Notes under the pieces: model-generated
The model's input: the letters and a program-made list of their open reading frames with translations, nothing else
What the model was told of the DNA's origin: nothing
Database searches by the model: none
Shown: positions 50,643-59,705 of the stretch, one piece after another
How positions within the stretch are numbered: position 1 is the stretch's first letter
Layout of the letters: every line of letters starts with the position of its first letter
Translations under genes and position numbers: made by a program
Origin: Flavobacterium aquidurense
GTDB taxonomy: Bacteria; Bacteroidota; Bacteroidia; Flavobacteriales; Flavobacteriaceae
Length of the DNA stretch: 64,000 bases
Assembly: GCA_900107365.1 (NCBI GenBank)
Contig: FNPS01000011.1
Span: 78,493 to 142,492, forward strand
Direction: 5' to 3'

Positions 50643-53327
50643 ATGATCAATAAAAATATATTTGTCTTATTCTTATCCATTATAACGCTTCATACTTTCG
50701 GTCAGCAAACTTCTGCTACAATAAAACTGACTGCAGAAAAACTACATTCAAGAGTGCGTGAATGGCCTTATCCTGTAAACGGAATTACGGTGCCAACCAA
50801 TGCTCCTGCCCTGCTTTGGCCCGCAACAAATGGTAAGGAAATGGTAAAACCAATGGAAAGTGGTAGTGAAGTTCCTGAAGATCCCAATATTGGCAATGTC
50901 CGCTATAAAATAATGTTGGCAAGCGATATAAATTTTACTAAAGATTTGCTTACTAGTTCTGAACAGCGTTGGGCGGTTTATCCGTTGCATCAGGCACTAA
51001 AATCTGGAAAATGGTACTGGAAATATGCTTACGCTTTAAAAGGCAGTAATCAATGGACATGGTCATCTGTTTACGATTTTGTGGTCGATGCCAAATATGC
51101 TGATCAAAAAGTATCTCCGCCAATAACTGAAGTTCTCAAAAGAAACGAAGGTTCACATCCTCTTTTATGGGACATGAACCGTATTGGCGAAGATTTTTAT
51201 CGCAATAATCTGGAAAATCCGGAAGCTAAAAAATTTATCGCTTTCGCGGAAAAACTAATGTTGGCCCCTCTTCCGACAGAGCAACCACAGAGGGTAATTG
51301 ATACAACAGGAAAAAATAAATTAGAGAAAAAAATAATTATAGAAAGAATGTATCACGGATTTGGTGATGCTGTAGGTAATCCGGTTCGCAATTTATGCAT
51401 CGCCTACCAATTAACAAAAGACAAGCGTTTTATTTTAGACGCAAAGCGCAGAGCTTTAAATATAGCCAATATGAATCCGAATGGATTAGCAACTGGTGAT
51501 GATTTTACAAGTGGTGCAGTACTCGAAGCTTTAGGCTGGTTTTATGACACGGGTTACGAATTTTTAACGCCAGAAGAAAAAGAAACATTCAAAAACATCA
51601 TCACTATTAGAGGTCGAAGAGTTTATGAGCATTTGCCAAATCGTTTTGAATTACACGTAAGCGATAATCACGTTTGGCAAATCACGTTACGCAACCTGGC
51701 AATTGCAACGGTAGCGGTAATTAACGATGTTCCTGAAGCCAAAGAATGGCTAACTTATATGTATGAAGTTTGGTCAGCACGCTTTCCGGTATTAGGCACA
51801 ACAGACGGCGGATGGCATGAAGGTAATGGTTATTTCAGGGTAAATTTTAAATCAATTATATACTTATCACAAATGTTTGGTGATTTCAGTGGTGTGGATT
51901 ATTTCAAATTACCATGGATGGAAAACCTACCGTACTATATGTTGTACACACATCCAAACGGTGCTGCAAGTACTGCTATTGGTGATATGTGGGAAAACAT
52001 TCCCTACATCGTAAAGGGCGAAGCCTGGTTTGCAGACGCACTTACTTACAAAATGAACAATCCGTATTTAAACTGGTATGTTGAAGGTATAAAAAAAGAA
52101 TATCCAGCTTATTACCACGGAACAGACGATTTCTTATTTTTTAGATTATTAAATTATAAACCAAATAGAAAACTGCCTTCGACCTCACCCGAAAACCTGC
52201 CTAAAACACGCAAATTTGGAGATGTAGGAGTTGTAGCCATGCACGAAGATTTGGCTAATGCCAATAAAACATTAAGCAGTTATTTGTTCAGTAGTCCGTT
52301 TGGTTCTTCAGGCCATGGTCATGCTTCGCAAAATGCTTTTACTATCAATTATAAAGGAAAAGTAATCTTTGGCGGAACTGGTTATTACAGCAATTTTAGC
52401 GACAAACACAATCTTTTGTATTATAGAACATCAAAAGCGTACAATACGATTTTGGCCGATAGCTTAAATCAAAAAATTGGAGAAGAAGGTTATGGCTGGA
52501 TTCCGAGAGCTATTTCTGGCAAACACATTCAATATGCTTTGGGGGATGCGAGCAATGCTTATGGCGAAATTAAAAGTGATTTCTGGCTGGACAGATTCAA
52601 ACAAATCAATGTTGTACCAAGCAAAGAAAATGGTTACGGAGATTCAGGAGTGACTTTGTACCGCAGGCATATGCTGCAATTAGAGGGTGGCTATATTGTG
52701 CTTTATGATGAATTAGAAGCAAAAACTCCCGTAAAATGGACCACTCAATTTCATTGCCCGTATTATACAATTGAAGGAGAAGATTCGGCGAATGCCAAAC
52801 AACAAAACTTTATTGTAAAAACAGATTTAGGAAATGTAACTGCCAGTGTTTTTGCTAATAGTCCATTAAAAATGACGGTTCATAACAAGTTCTTTGAAGC
52901 TGCCGTAAACTGGAACAAGGTAACAAATGACGAAGGTCAAATTAAGGAATTTAAAGATCAATGGCATGCCGGAATCACTTCTGAGCCAAAACAAAAATTC
53001 AGATATTTAACGATTATCCAAATCAAAGACGGTAAAACAGAAGTGGTTAAAACAGTTTCAGACAAAAATGGTTTATCGCAATTAAAAGTTGGAGATTGGG
53101 AAATAAAAGCACAATTAGATGGAGAAAAACCGGTCTCTTTACAGGTTTCAAATAAAATAGTTCAATCACTATTTAGTTACGGCGATTTACCAATTAATTT
53201 TCAAGGTAAAACTTATGTCCCTAAAATAAAAGGTAGTTCCGTACTAGTAGAACTGGAGGGTTCAAAAGTAAACAGGCAAGAAGCTGTCGATGAATTGCCG
53301 GACGTTGCTAAATATGACAAGAATTAA
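50643..53327 (+). CDS. Heparinase II/III-family exo-lyase (PL15/PL21 type)
   Basis: An 894-aa exported lyase; the frame is open from 50592, but the ATG at 50643 gives the proper signal peptide (MINKNIF to about residue 20, TFGQQ). The N-terminal half is an (alpha/alpha) toroid of the DUF4962/heparinase II type (EKNITL-like region, EARKFIAFAEK, GDDFTSGAVLEALGW, LHVSDNHVWQ), the second half a Hepar_II_III beta-sandwich with SGHGHASQNAF. In Bacteroides the analogous gene (BT4652) encodes an exo-acting heparin lyase. Together with HepC it supplies both endo- and exo-cleavage. Activity on a given glycan is inferred. Confidence 0.88.
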   Translation: MINKNIFVLFLSIITLHTFGQQTSATIKLTAEKLHSRVREWPYPVNGITVPTNAPALLWPATNGKEMVKPMESGSEVPEDPNIGNVRYKIMLASDINFTKDLLTSSEQRWAVYPLHQALKSGKWYWKYAYALKGSNQWTWSSVYDFVVDAKYADQKVSPPITEVLKRNEGSHPLLWDMNRIGEDFYRNNLENPEAKKFIAFAEKLMLAPLPTEQPQRVIDTTGKNKLEKKIIIERMYHGFGDAVGNPVRNLCIAYQLTKDKRFILDAKRRALNIANMNPNGLATGDDFTSGAVLEALGWFYDTGYEFLTPEEKETFKNIITIRGRRVYEHLPNRFELHVSDNHVWQITLRNLAIATVAVINDVPEAKEWLTYMYEVWSARFPVLGTTDGGWHEGNGYFRVNFKSIIYLSQMFGDFSGVDYFKLPWMENLPYYMLYTHPNGAASTAIGDMWENIPYIVKGEAWFADALTYKMNNPYLNWYVEGIKKEYPAYYHGTDDFLFFRLLNYKPNRKLPSTSPENLPKTRKFGDVGVVAMHEDLANANKTLSSYLFSSPFGSSGHGHASQNAFTINYKGKVIFGGTGYYSNFSDKHNLLYYRTSKAYNTILADSLNQKIGEEGYGWIPRAISGKHIQYALGDASNAYGEIKSDFWLDRFKQINVVPSKENGYGDSGVTLYRRHMLQLEGGYIVLYDELEAKTPVKWTTQFHCPYYTIEGEDSANAKQQNFIVKTDLGNVTASVFANSPLKMTVHNKFFEAAVNWNKVTNDEGQIKEFKDQWHAGITSEPKQKFRYLTIIQIKDGKTEVVKTVSDKNGLSQLKVGDWEIKAQLDGEKPVSLQVSNKIVQSLFSYGDLPINFQGKTYVPKIKGSSVLVELEGSKVNRQEAVDELPDVAKYDKN

Positions 53328-53342
53328 GAAACAAGATGTCTA

Positions 53343-53388
53343 CTTTTTCTCTAAATTAGAGTTGAATTACTCTAATTTAGAGAAAAAG
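53343..53388 (+). terminator. Perfect 19-bp hairpin before the HTCS gene
   Basis: Arms 53343-53361 and 53370-53388 are complementary, with an eight-base loop TTGAATTA. Both ends carry T/A runs, so it likely ends the lyase transcript. Confidence 0.8.
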
Positions 53389-53421
53389 ACCGGGCAAAAA
53401 CAATTAATAATTTAAACTTTT

Positions 53422-56400
53422 ATGAAGAAAACGATTGCTCTCTTAGCGCTTTTCTACATAGTTCTTTTCACAACTAAAAGCCATGCGCAAGTTCAGGACC
53501 GGTATTTTCGTAATATCTCGGTCGATAAAGGCTTGTCGCAAAGTTCAGTTTTTGCCATTCAGCAAGATACATTGGGTTTTATCTGGATTGGAACTCAGGA
53601 CGGACTAAATCGTTATGACAGTAAAGGTTTTAAAGTTTATAGACCAATCAAGAATGTTAAAAATAGTTTGCAATCCTATTACATTCGAAGCCTATTTACA
53701 GATCATAAAGGACAATTATGGGTTGGTGGAAATCAAGGAATTAGTGTTTACAATTATGACACAGATAGTTTTACAAATTACAAACTTCCAAGAAGTATTG
53801 GCGAATGGTATATTTCGGCTATAACAGAAGATAGTGCGCACAAAATATGGGCAACTTCTATTACAGGTGAAGTTTTCGTTCTTGTTCCGGAAGCCCAAAA
53901 TTTTACCTCGATTAAGTTTAACGCTTCTTCTCATGAAATTAAGAAAATTGCTTACATCGGTCTTTGGCAAAAACAAATTATTTTAGGAACAGATGTTGGC
54001 CTTTTTAAATTAAAATCCAATAATCATCAATTGATTAAAATTGATTTGGGTGTAAAAAAGCCTTATATCAACGATGTTTATATAGATGAAAAAATACTTT
54101 GGGTTGCAACCGAAGGATATGGTGTAATTCGTTTTGATGCTAAAAATGGCCAAACTACTTCCTTATTACACAGCTCAGGAACAAATAGTATTGCAGATAA
54201 TAATATCAGGTGTGTTGGCAAAGATACCGACGGAAATATTTGGCTTGGAACTTTTAGAGGCCTTAGTATTTTTAACCCAAATACAAAGTCTTTCAGCAAT
54301 TATTACCATCAAATATCACAGCCTTATACAATTAGCCAAAACTCAGTTCGTTGTTTTTTTAAAGACAAACAAAACGGAATTTGGTTAGGAACTTATTATG
54401 GCGGTTTAAATTATTATCATAAAAGTGATATTAAATTTAATCTTCTAAGTCAGAACTCAGGAAAACCATCTTTAAATGACGAAGTTATTGGCGTTATCAA
54501 ACAAGATGCAAAAGGTAATTTCTGGATTGGAAGTAATGACAAAGGCATAAATTACTGGAACAAAAACGCGAACACAATTAGTTATTTTTCGAATAGCGAA
54601 AACAATCCTAATAGCTTAAGTTCAAATAATATAAAAGCAATTGCTTTTGATGATAGCGGAAATGTATTGATTGGAACTCATAATGGGGGGCTTAATTTAC
54701 TCAATCCAAATACGGGTTCTGTGCAGCGTTTTCGTCATGATGAGAATAATCCCAACACCATTGCCGGCGATTTGGTTTATAGCATATTAAAAGATTCAAA
54801 CGGTCGTATTTGGGTCGGAACCAGATCCGGATTAGATCAGTTCCATCCAGAAACGAAGACCTTTACACATATTCATCTTGATAAAGCAGGCAAGCGTCTG
54901 GCTTCTGATGATATTACATTTTTATTTGAAGATAGCAAACACCGAATCTGGATTGGAACCACAAATGGCGTAACACTTTTTTATCCGGATACTCTTTTAT
55001 TTGGAAATATTGGACATGGCAAACTAAGCGACGATATCGTAAACTGTATTACTGAAGATCAAAAACACAGAATCTGGATTGGAACCAGAGAAGGATTACG
55101 ATTGTATGATGAAACTCAGGAATCTTTCATAAGTTTTAATGCCCGAAAAGATTTTGTCAAAGAAACTATTTATGGAATTATTCCGGATGATGATGGAAGT
55201 TTATGGATTTCTACCAACAGCGGTTTAATTAAATTCAACCCTGACAAAGGTTCTATACAAACATTTGATGAAAGTGATGGTTTGCAGAATAAGCAATTCA
55301 ACGATTATGCTTTTTATAAAGCAAAAGACGGAATGTTACTTTTTGGAGGAATTAAAGGTCTTTCTTACTTCTATCCTTCAATGGTAAAACAGCAGCCACT
55401 TCCATTGAAACTTAGTTTTACGGCACTCGAAGTATTAAATAAAACTGTTGCTGTTGGTGATGAAACTGATATTCTGGAAGAACACATCGACCAATCAAAT
55501 GAATTAGAAATTGGCCCGGAATACAAGCAGTTCAACATCTTATTTAACACTTTTAATTATATTTCTTCCAATCGAACATATTATTATTACAAGTTAGAAG
55601 GAATCGAAAAAGATTGGCAACGCACTGATGAATTGAAAGTTAGTTATAGCAATTTACCCGCAGGAAAATACAATTTCCAAATCAAAGCCATTGGACCTAA
55701 TGGTGAAATGAGTGCTGTTCGAAGCTTAAAAATTATCATTCTGGCACCCTGGTATAAAACAATCTGGTTCTCATTACTATTATTAACTATTATTGGTACA
55801 GCGGCTTACATCGGTTACAGAATCATAAAAGAAAGAATTAAAGCCGTTCAACAATTAAAACTGGAAAGAATAGATAAAGAAAGAGTGAATTACATCAATC
55901 AGGTAAAAATGGACTTTTTTACAAATGTTTCTCATGAATTAAGAACTCCTTTAACACTGATTTTAGCTCCATTAGAAGAGTTATTAAAAATGCCTTTTAT
56001 CGACAAAACATTTAAAAAGAAACACGAATTAATGTTCATTAACGCCAAAAGACTTTACAACCTGGTTGATCAATTATTTGAGTTTAGAAAAACCGAAATG
56101 GGAACGCGACAACTTAAAGTTGGTAAAGGTGATATAGTGAATTTTACACAGGAAATTTTCGAATCATTTAAACCACTTTCAGATAAAAACCGCATTCATT
56201 ATACGTATCATGCCGAGGAACCGCAGTTGTTATTCTATTTTGATAAAGATGCAATGGAAAAAATCCTGTTTAATCTTTTGTCAAATGCTTTTAAATACAC
56301 CAAAGCTGGTCAGACCATACATGTTGAATTGATTAAGAAAAATGATAAAGTACAAATTAAGGTAGCCGACACGGGGGTCGGAATTAGCGAGGAAGATTTG

Positions 56401-57465
56401 TCTAAGGTTTTCGACCGTTTCTATCAGGTAAATAATCGCGAGATGAATTTGGGTTCCGGTGTTGGATTGGCCTTCACAAAACGTTTGGTCGAATTACATC
56501 ATGGCCAAATTACTGCAGAAAGTACGATGCAGAAAGGAAGCACTTTTACAGTAATGATTCCAATGGCTGATCAGGTTTATAAAGACGATCAGCATGTTGA
56601 AGAATCAGCTTACGATTTGTCGATTATATCTGATAATGAACTTGAAACAGACGATGCTTTGTTACCGGAAGAAAATGAAGTAATCGAAAGAGATCAGCCA
56701 ATCAAGCTTTTAATTGTAGATGATAATAAAGAAATCTTAGATTATCTACAGGATTATTTCAGCAAAATATATGAAGTTACGGTGGCTTTTGACGGTCAGA
56801 TGGCTTTGGATCTTTTAGAAATGCAACCTTTCGATCTTATAATTAGCGACGTTATGATGCCTGAGCTGGATGGTTTACACTTTTGTAAAAGAGTAAAACA
56901 GAATATCAATACATCACATATTCCATTTATACTTTTAACAGCAAGAACGGAAACCAGCCAGCAACTAAAAGGATTGGAAATGGGTGCCGACGATTATATT
57001 ACAAAACCATTTTCTACTCCTTTATTAGCGGCAAAAATTACAAATTTGTTACGTTCCCGTAAACGACTAAAAGAATATTATTCGGTTGGTAAAGAAATGG
57101 TACCTGAAAATATCGCGTTTAATGTGCTTGATGAAGAATTTCTAAAACAAGCGATCCAAATTGTCGAAGATCATCTGGCGGATTCTGAATTTTCAGTAGA
57201 CCAATTTAGTAGAGAAATCGGAATGAGCCGTTCTAATCTTTATTTAAAACTAAAAGCCATTACAGGCGAATCTGCGATGGATTTTATAAAGAGAATCCGA
57301 TTTAAAAAAGCAGTTGAACTGATGCAAAGTAAACGATACACCATTGCACAAATCACCTATATGTGCGGATTTAATTCACCATCGTATTTTTCGACAGCAT
57401 TCAAACAACATTATGGATGTATGCCGAGTGAATATTTGGCCAAACTTGACGAAACAAAAGAATAA
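53422..57465 (+). CDS. Hybrid two-component system regulator (HTCS)
   Basis: A 1347-aa one-protein signalling system. Signal peptide (1-22, SHAQ), periplasmic propeller of Reg_prop repeats (about 30-670; for example GFIWIGTQDGLNRYD), Y_Y_Y domain (about 690-772), transmembrane helix (about 781-802), HisKA with His838 (FTNVSHELRTPL), HATPase, receiver with Asp1143 (LIISDVMMPELDG), and AraC-type HTH (about 1240-1347, SREIGMSRSNLYLKLKAITG). It senses heparin-derived oligosaccharide in the periplasm and activates the locus, like BT4663. AAATTCAAAAC-type elements at 30411, 33080, 49145 and the 40668 and 40910 variants are its candidate DNA sites. Confidence 0.96.
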   Translation: MKKTIALLALFYIVLFTTKSHAQVQDRYFRNISVDKGLSQSSVFAIQQDTLGFIWIGTQDGLNRYDSKGFKVYRPIKNVKNSLQSYYIRSLFTDHKGQLWVGGNQGISVYNYDTDSFTNYKLPRSIGEWYISAITEDSAHKIWATSITGEVFVLVPEAQNFTSIKFNASSHEIKKIAYIGLWQKQIILGTDVGLFKLKSNNHQLIKIDLGVKKPYINDVYIDEKILWVATEGYGVIRFDAKNGQTTSLLHSSGTNSIADNNIRCVGKDTDGNIWLGTFRGLSIFNPNTKSFSNYYHQISQPYTISQNSVRCFFKDKQNGIWLGTYYGGLNYYHKSDIKFNLLSQNSGKPSLNDEVIGVIKQDAKGNFWIGSNDKGINYWNKNANTISYFSNSENNPNSLSSNNIKAIAFDDSGNVLIGTHNGGLNLLNPNTGSVQRFRHDENNPNTIAGDLVYSILKDSNGRIWVGTRSGLDQFHPETKTFTHIHLDKAGKRLASDDITFLFEDSKHRIWIGTTNGVTLFYPDTLLFGNIGHGKLSDDIVNCITEDQKHRIWIGTREGLRLYDETQESFISFNARKDFVKETIYGIIPDDDGSLWISTNSGLIKFNPDKGSIQTFDESDGLQNKQFNDYAFYKAKDGMLLFGGIKGLSYFYPSMVKQQPLPLKLSFTALEVLNKTVAVGDETDILEEHIDQSNELEIGPEYKQFNILFNTFNYISSNRTYYYYKLEGIEKDWQRTDELKVSYSNLPAGKYNFQIKAIGPNGEMSAVRSLKIIILAPWYKTIWFSLLLLTIIGTAAYIGYRIIKERIKAVQQLKLERIDKERVNYINQVKMDFFTNVSHELRTPLTLILAPLEELLKMPFIDKTFKKKHELMFINAKRLYNLVDQLFEFRKTEMGTRQLKVGKGDIVNFTQEIFESFKPLSDKNRIHYTYHAEEPQLLFYFDKDAMEKILFNLLSNAFKYTKAGQTIHVELIKKNDKVQIKVADTGVGISEEDLSKVFDRFYQVNNREMNLGSGVGLAFTKRLVELHHGQITAESTMQKGSTFTVMIPMADQVYKDDQHVEESAYDLSIISDNELETDDALLPEENEVIERDQPIKLLIVDDNKEILDYLQDYFSKIYEVTVAFDGQMALDLLEMQPFDLIISDVMMPELDGLHFCKRVKQNINTSHIPFILLTARTETSQQLKGLEMGADDYITKPFSTPLLAAKITNLLRSRKRLKEYYSVGKEMVPENIAFNVLDEEFLKQAIQIVEDHLADSEFSVDQFSREIGMSRSNLYLKLKAITGESAMDFIKRIRFKKAVELMQSKRYTIAQITYMCGFNSPSYFSTAFKQHYGCMPSEYLAKLDETKE

Positions 57466-57724
57466 CTGAAACAACACAAACTAATATACAATGCAAAAAA
57501 AAAGAATAACAATACTACAATCCTATTTCTATTGAGTTAGAAATCAGCTAAAAAAAGGCCTTTAGTACGGCCATAAATCAATTACAAATTTCAATTTTGA
57601 AAGCCATAGTCTTACCCAAATGAAATATTCATTTTGGAGTGAGAAGCCCGAATCATGCCTTAATTGAACGTTTTTTTTTAATAAAAATAAAACAGTACAA
57701 CATTTACAACTTAAAATAGACCTT

Positions 57725-58855
57725 ATGAAAATATTTAAAATCCTTTTTTTACTTGCATTAAGTTTACCATTTTCTTCTAATGCGCAAACAAAAGCGACAG
57801 TAACTATTCAGAATAATTCGGCTCTCGATCGAAAGGAAACTGTTCTTGCTATAAAATGGGCAACTGTCCTTTCCTCCTATTCAAATATAGATACATTGAA
57901 TTTTGTAGTAATCAACGCCAATACAAAAAAACAAGTGCCATATCAGTTGGAACATCATGGAAACGCTGCTATTCAAAACTTGTTAGTTCAGATAGACATC
58001 AAAGCAAAATCATCTTTAAACCTATTCATTCAAAAAGGGAAACCGGAAACATTTACTGCCAAAACATATGCTCGTTATGTACCGGAGCGCCTTGATGATT
58101 TTGCCTGGGAAAATGATAAAATTGCTTTCAGGGCTTATGGTAAAGCTTTAGAAAAAACAGAAGGCGATGCATACGGTTTTGATGTATGGGTAAAACGAAC
58201 TGATAAATTAGTATTGAACGAACGCTATAAACGTAATGACTATCACTTAGATCACGGCGACGGCTTAGATTATTATCATGTTGGTTATACATTGGGTGCC
58301 GGAAATATGGCTCCATTTGTAAAAGATACAATCCGTTATTCTGGCAATTATCATCAATGGAAAGTGTTGGACAATGGTCCGCTGCGTTCAACTTTTCAAT
58401 TAACATTTGATAGCTGGAATGCAGGCGGAATAAAAGTTAAAGCAGTAAAAACAATTTCTATAGATGCCGGTTCTCAACTAAACCGTATTGAAAACGTTTA
58501 CAGTTTCGACGGCAATAACGCTCTGGAGGTTGTTGTTGGAATCATCAGAAGAGAGAAAGCTGGAGTGATAGCACTAAATGAACAACAAGGTATTCTAGGC
58601 TATTGGGAACCAACTTTTGATAAGGACGGCACTACAGGTGTGGCATCAATCTTAACTACTCCTGTAAGTACTATGTGGGTTAATAAAGAACAAATACTAG
58701 CCAAAACTACACTTAAAAGCAACGAACCTATCGTCTATTATTCGGGTGCTGCCTGGGATAAAGCTGGAAAAATTACTAATTCAAAACAATGGTTTGACTA
58801 TTTGAACAATTTTCAACAGCAAATAAACAATCCGTTAATCGTAAACATAAAATAA
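57725..58855 (+). CDS. DUF4861 protein, secreted
   Basis: A 376-aa exported protein (signal peptide to about residue 20, SSNAQT) of the DUF4861 family, common in Bacteroidota PULs acting on uronic-acid polymers. Visible are YARYVPERLDDFAWENDKIA, RNDYHLDHGDGLDYYHVGYTLGAGN and SIDAGSQLNRIENVY. The gene is followed by SDR and NagB fusion genes on the same strand (33 bases to the next). The 259-base gap upstream holds a weak hairpin (GGCCTTTAGTACGGCC, 57557-57572) and an AAATTTCAATTTTGAAA that resembles the HTCS core. Catalytic role not established. Confidence 0.85.
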   Translation: MKIFKILFLLALSLPFSSNAQTKATVTIQNNSALDRKETVLAIKWATVLSSYSNIDTLNFVVINANTKKQVPYQLEHHGNAAIQNLLVQIDIKAKSSLNLFIQKGKPETFTAKTYARYVPERLDDFAWENDKIAFRAYGKALEKTEGDAYGFDVWVKRTDKLVLNERYKRNDYHLDHGDGLDYYHVGYTLGAGNMAPFVKDTIRYSGNYHQWKVLDNGPLRSTFQLTFDSWNAGGIKVKAVKTISIDAGSQLNRIENVYSFDGNNALEVVVGIIRREKAGVIALNEQQGILGYWEPTFDKDGTTGVASILTTPVSTMWVNKEQILAKTTLKSNEPIVYYSGAAWDKAGKITNSKQWFDYLNNFQQQINNPLIVNIK

Positions 58856-58887
58856 TACCAACCAATTATTAACTATAAACTAAAAAA

Positions 58888-59682
58888 ATGTCAATTAACT
58901 TATTTGATTTAACAGGGAAAACTGCTCTTATTACAGGAGGAGTTCATGGATTAGGAATGGCAATGGCCAAAGGACTTGGACATGCAGGAGCAAAAATTGT
59001 AGTCAACGATCATTCCTCACAGGAAGCAGTAAATAATGCAATTGCAGAATATAAATCGGAAGGAATTGAAGCGTACGGTTATTTATTTGATGTGACCGAT
59101 GAAAGCGCTGTAATTGCCGCAATTAACAAAATAGAAGCTGAAGTTGGCCCAATAGATATTCTGATCAACAATGCAGGAATCATCAAAAGAACACCAATCA
59201 TAGAAATGGAAGTTGCCGATTTTGAAGCCGTAATAAAAGTAGATTTAACAGGCCCATTTATCGTTTCTAAAAACGTTGCCAAAGGAATGATTCAGCGTGG
59301 TGGTGGAAAAATTATAAACATGTGCTCGATGATGAGTGAATTAGGCAGAGATTCGGTAAGCGCTTATGCAGCAGCAAAAGGCGGATTAAAAATGCTGACC
59401 AAAAATATGGCAACCGAATGGGCAAAATTTAATATTCAGACGAATGGAATTGGTCCGGGATATTTTGCTACAAGCCAAACAGCACCAATTAGAGTAAACG
59501 GCCATCCGTTCAACGAATTTATTATGGGAAGAACACCTGCCGGACGTTGGGGTGATCCAGAGGATTTGCAAGGAGCTGCCATCTTTTTAAGTTCAAAAGC
59601 AAGTGATTTTGTAAACGGTCATATTGTTTATGTTGATGGTGGAATATTAGCTACGATCGGAAAACCATCTAATGAAGATTAG
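58888..59682 (+). CDS. SDR-family uronate/gluconate dehydrogenase (KduD-like)
   Basis: A 264-aa short-chain dehydrogenase. NAD(P) motif TGGVHGLG (residues about 17-24), catalytic Ser in MCSMMSELG and YxxxK in YAAAKGG. It resembles the gluconate-5-dehydrogenase/2-dehydro-3-deoxygluconate-5-dehydrogenase (KduD) group. After GH88 and the lyases release 4-deoxy-5-keto-uronate, KduD-type enzymes reduce or oxidise the product; KduI, KdgK and KdgA were not seen in the window and may lie elsewhere. The gene is 33 bases after DUF4861 and 23 before the NagB fusion. Confidence 0.88.
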   Translation: MSINLFDLTGKTALITGGVHGLGMAMAKGLGHAGAKIVVNDHSSQEAVNNAIAEYKSEGIEAYGYLFDVTDESAVIAAINKIEAEVGPIDILINNAGIIKRTPIIEMEVADFEAVIKVDLTGPFIVSKNVAKGMIQRGGGKIINMCSMMSELGRDSVSAYAAAKGGLKMLTKNMATEWAKFNIQTNGIGPGYFATSQTAPIRVNGHPFNEFIMGRTPAGRWGDPEDLQGAAIFLSSKASDFVNGHIVYVDGGILATIGKPSNED

Positions 59683-59705
59683 TATAAATTTCAAAAGAGA
59701 TTAAA

